A DNA stretch of 64,000 bases from Loxodes magnus (lineage: Eukaryota; Ciliophora; Karyorelictea; Loxodida; Loxodidae), in NCBI GenBank assembly GCA_946699065.1, contig CAMPDV010000720.1, positions 111,567 through 175,566 of the forward strand, read 5' to 3'. Under the pieces are notes generated by a model. The model saw only the letters and a list, made by a program, of their open reading frames with translations, ran no database searches and was not told where the DNA came from. Each line of letters opens with the position of its first letter. The first letter of the stretch is position 1. Position numbers and translations under genes: made by a program. This document shows positions 62,943-64,000 of this stretch, one piece after another.

Positions 62943-64000
62943 TCAACTCGCGATCCTCCACTTTCTCACTGTCTTGTCATATGCTCCCGATACTATCCAT
63001 TTGTTGTCTCTACTTAGTGCTATAGAATTTATATATGCTTAGTTGCCCAATAGAGTTTATATACATTCACCCGTATTAAAGTTCCATATCTTGATTGTTT
63101 AATCACCTGATCCAGAAAATATAAATCTTGAGTCATTACTAAGTTGAATACTACGTACATTATTTGTATGGTTTTGAAGAGTTCTAATACATTATCCTGT
63201 TTAGAAATCTCATATTTTAATTAAATTGTCACCTGAACCTGATATTATTTATTTGTTATCATTTGTTATAACTACCGATGGAATTCAATCTGCATGTCCA
63301 GAGATAGTTCGAATACATTATCCTGATTAGAAGTTCCATATTTTGATCATCGTATCTAGACTTCCCGATACAATTCATTTCTGATCACTTGTTATTGCTA
63401 CAGAATATACACAACTTGTATGTCCCTACAAAGTATTCTTTAACTGACCAGTTGTAAAGTCCCATATCTTTATCGTGTCATCGTTACTTCCCGATACAAT
63501 TCATTTCTGATCACTTGATATTGCTAAAGAGTATACAGCACTTGTATGTCCCTACAAAGTATTCTTTAACTAACCAGTTGTAAAGTCCCATATCTTTATC
63601 GTAGCATCTTCAGATGCTGATATGAGATGTTTTGAATCAGGTGAAAATACTACAGATAATACATAACTCGTGTGTCCCTAGAAAGTTCTCTTGAACTCAC
63701 CACTCTTAAAGTCCCATATCTTTATCATATTAATAAAATCTAATGAACCTGAAGCAATCCATTTCATGTCATTTGATATCGCTACAGAGTAAACACTACT
63801 ATTATGTCCCTTCAAAATTTAGTCTAAAATAAGTAAAAATATACCTTAACTCTTATCATAATTTATTTATAAATTTTCTTATATCTAAGTATCATTCGCT
63901 TACATATAAGATTTATTTTTTATTTACTCTCTTATATCCTAAGTCAAGTTCTTTACCTGCTAGTAGTCTACTTAAATTCTTTCACTCTTATTTTTCTCCT
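62943..64000 (-). CDS. WD40-repeat protein, 5' end beyond the window; one 21-nt intron
   Basis: Minus-strand paralogue of the gene at 52375. Exon 2 (63823-62943) is 881 nt, exactly the length of exon 2 in the other gene, and ends at TGA 62945-62943. It encodes seven WD repeats with closing IKIWDF or IKIWNF strands, Gln as TAA/TAG/CAA/CAG and Trp as TGA or TGG, and a last blade YDKTVRKWR matching YDKTIRKWR of the paralogue. Exon 1 (from 63845 to the window edge) gives a Gln/Lys-rich helical region ending YDKSQ; joined over the intron it reads YDKSQDQILKGH, against YDQSKDQILTGH in the paralogue. Probable scaffold protein; partner unknown. Confidence 0.92.
63824..63844 (-). other. 21-nt intron of the second WD40 gene
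   Basis: Minus strand GTATATTTTTACTTATTTTA plus final G; phase 1 and at the same codon as the 22-nt intron at 52544. Confidence 0.85.

Noticed and set aside
1..64000. CRISPR arrays, bacterial operons, telomeric repeats, rRNA genes
   Set aside because: None present: no spaced direct repeats of CRISPR type, no C4A2- or C4A4-like runs, and no rRNA core sequences were seen.

Overview
The window reads as nuclear DNA of a ciliate with a fully reassigned genetic code. Inside an unmistakable seven-bladed WD40 gene (52375-53446) TGA stands at conserved tryptophans and TAA/TAG at glutamine positions, mixed with TGG, CAA and CAG. The apparent ends of the clear genes are all TGA. This matches the karyorelictean code (NCBI table 27, e.g. 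Loxodes) and also fits the Condylostoma code (table 28); the sequence alone does not fully separate them. It is very AT-rich, has introns of 21-22 nt, and is repeat-laden and gene-poor. Because TAA, TAG and TGA are all sense, stop-free length means nothing here, and the few long standard-code ORFs are mostly accidental. I called genes only from motifs, paralogue comparison and conserved reading frames.

Layout. 1-2331: 3' part of a gag-like retroelement, an antisense element of a second family, then a minus-strand gag-like gene. 2827-3140: a minus-strand coding stretch of unknown function. 3141-11484: no recognisable gene. 11485-21457: a ~10 kb segment present again, nearly identical and in direct orientation, at 30053-41346; each copy holds a tRNA-Arg(TCT), several retroelement fragments, a RING-coiled-coil-kelch gene and a gag-like gene. 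23390-25150 is a third copy of the RING-kelch gene region. 25170-26022 and 53995-54858 are two copies of another gag-like gene. 31456-32387 is a gag-like retroelement inserted in only one of the two 10 kb copies, with a 21-bp target duplication. 41347-52374: one small coding stretch (42110-42459), otherwise unassigned. 52375-53446: WD40 gene. 57096-58244: RING-coiled-coil-ubiquitin-like gene, followed by a 32-bp tandem repeat. 60950-61790: minus-strand gag-like gene. 62943-64000: a second WD40 gene on the minus strand, paralogous to the first and with its micro-intron at the same place.

The most interesting signal is a ~32-nt bulged hairpin (inner stem, ~7-nt loop of the YAAYGAA type, 3-nt bulge usually TAC, outer stem) that recurs about 19 times. 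It always has the same orientation relative to its host element and occurs in gag-like families that otherwise share little. The stems change by compensatory substitution and the reading frame across it is not fixed, so it looks like a conserved RNA element near the 3' end of gag-only (half-LINE-like) retroelements. Host genes visible here are biased to ubiquitin-ligase architectures (RING-kelch, RING-UBL) and WD40 propellers.
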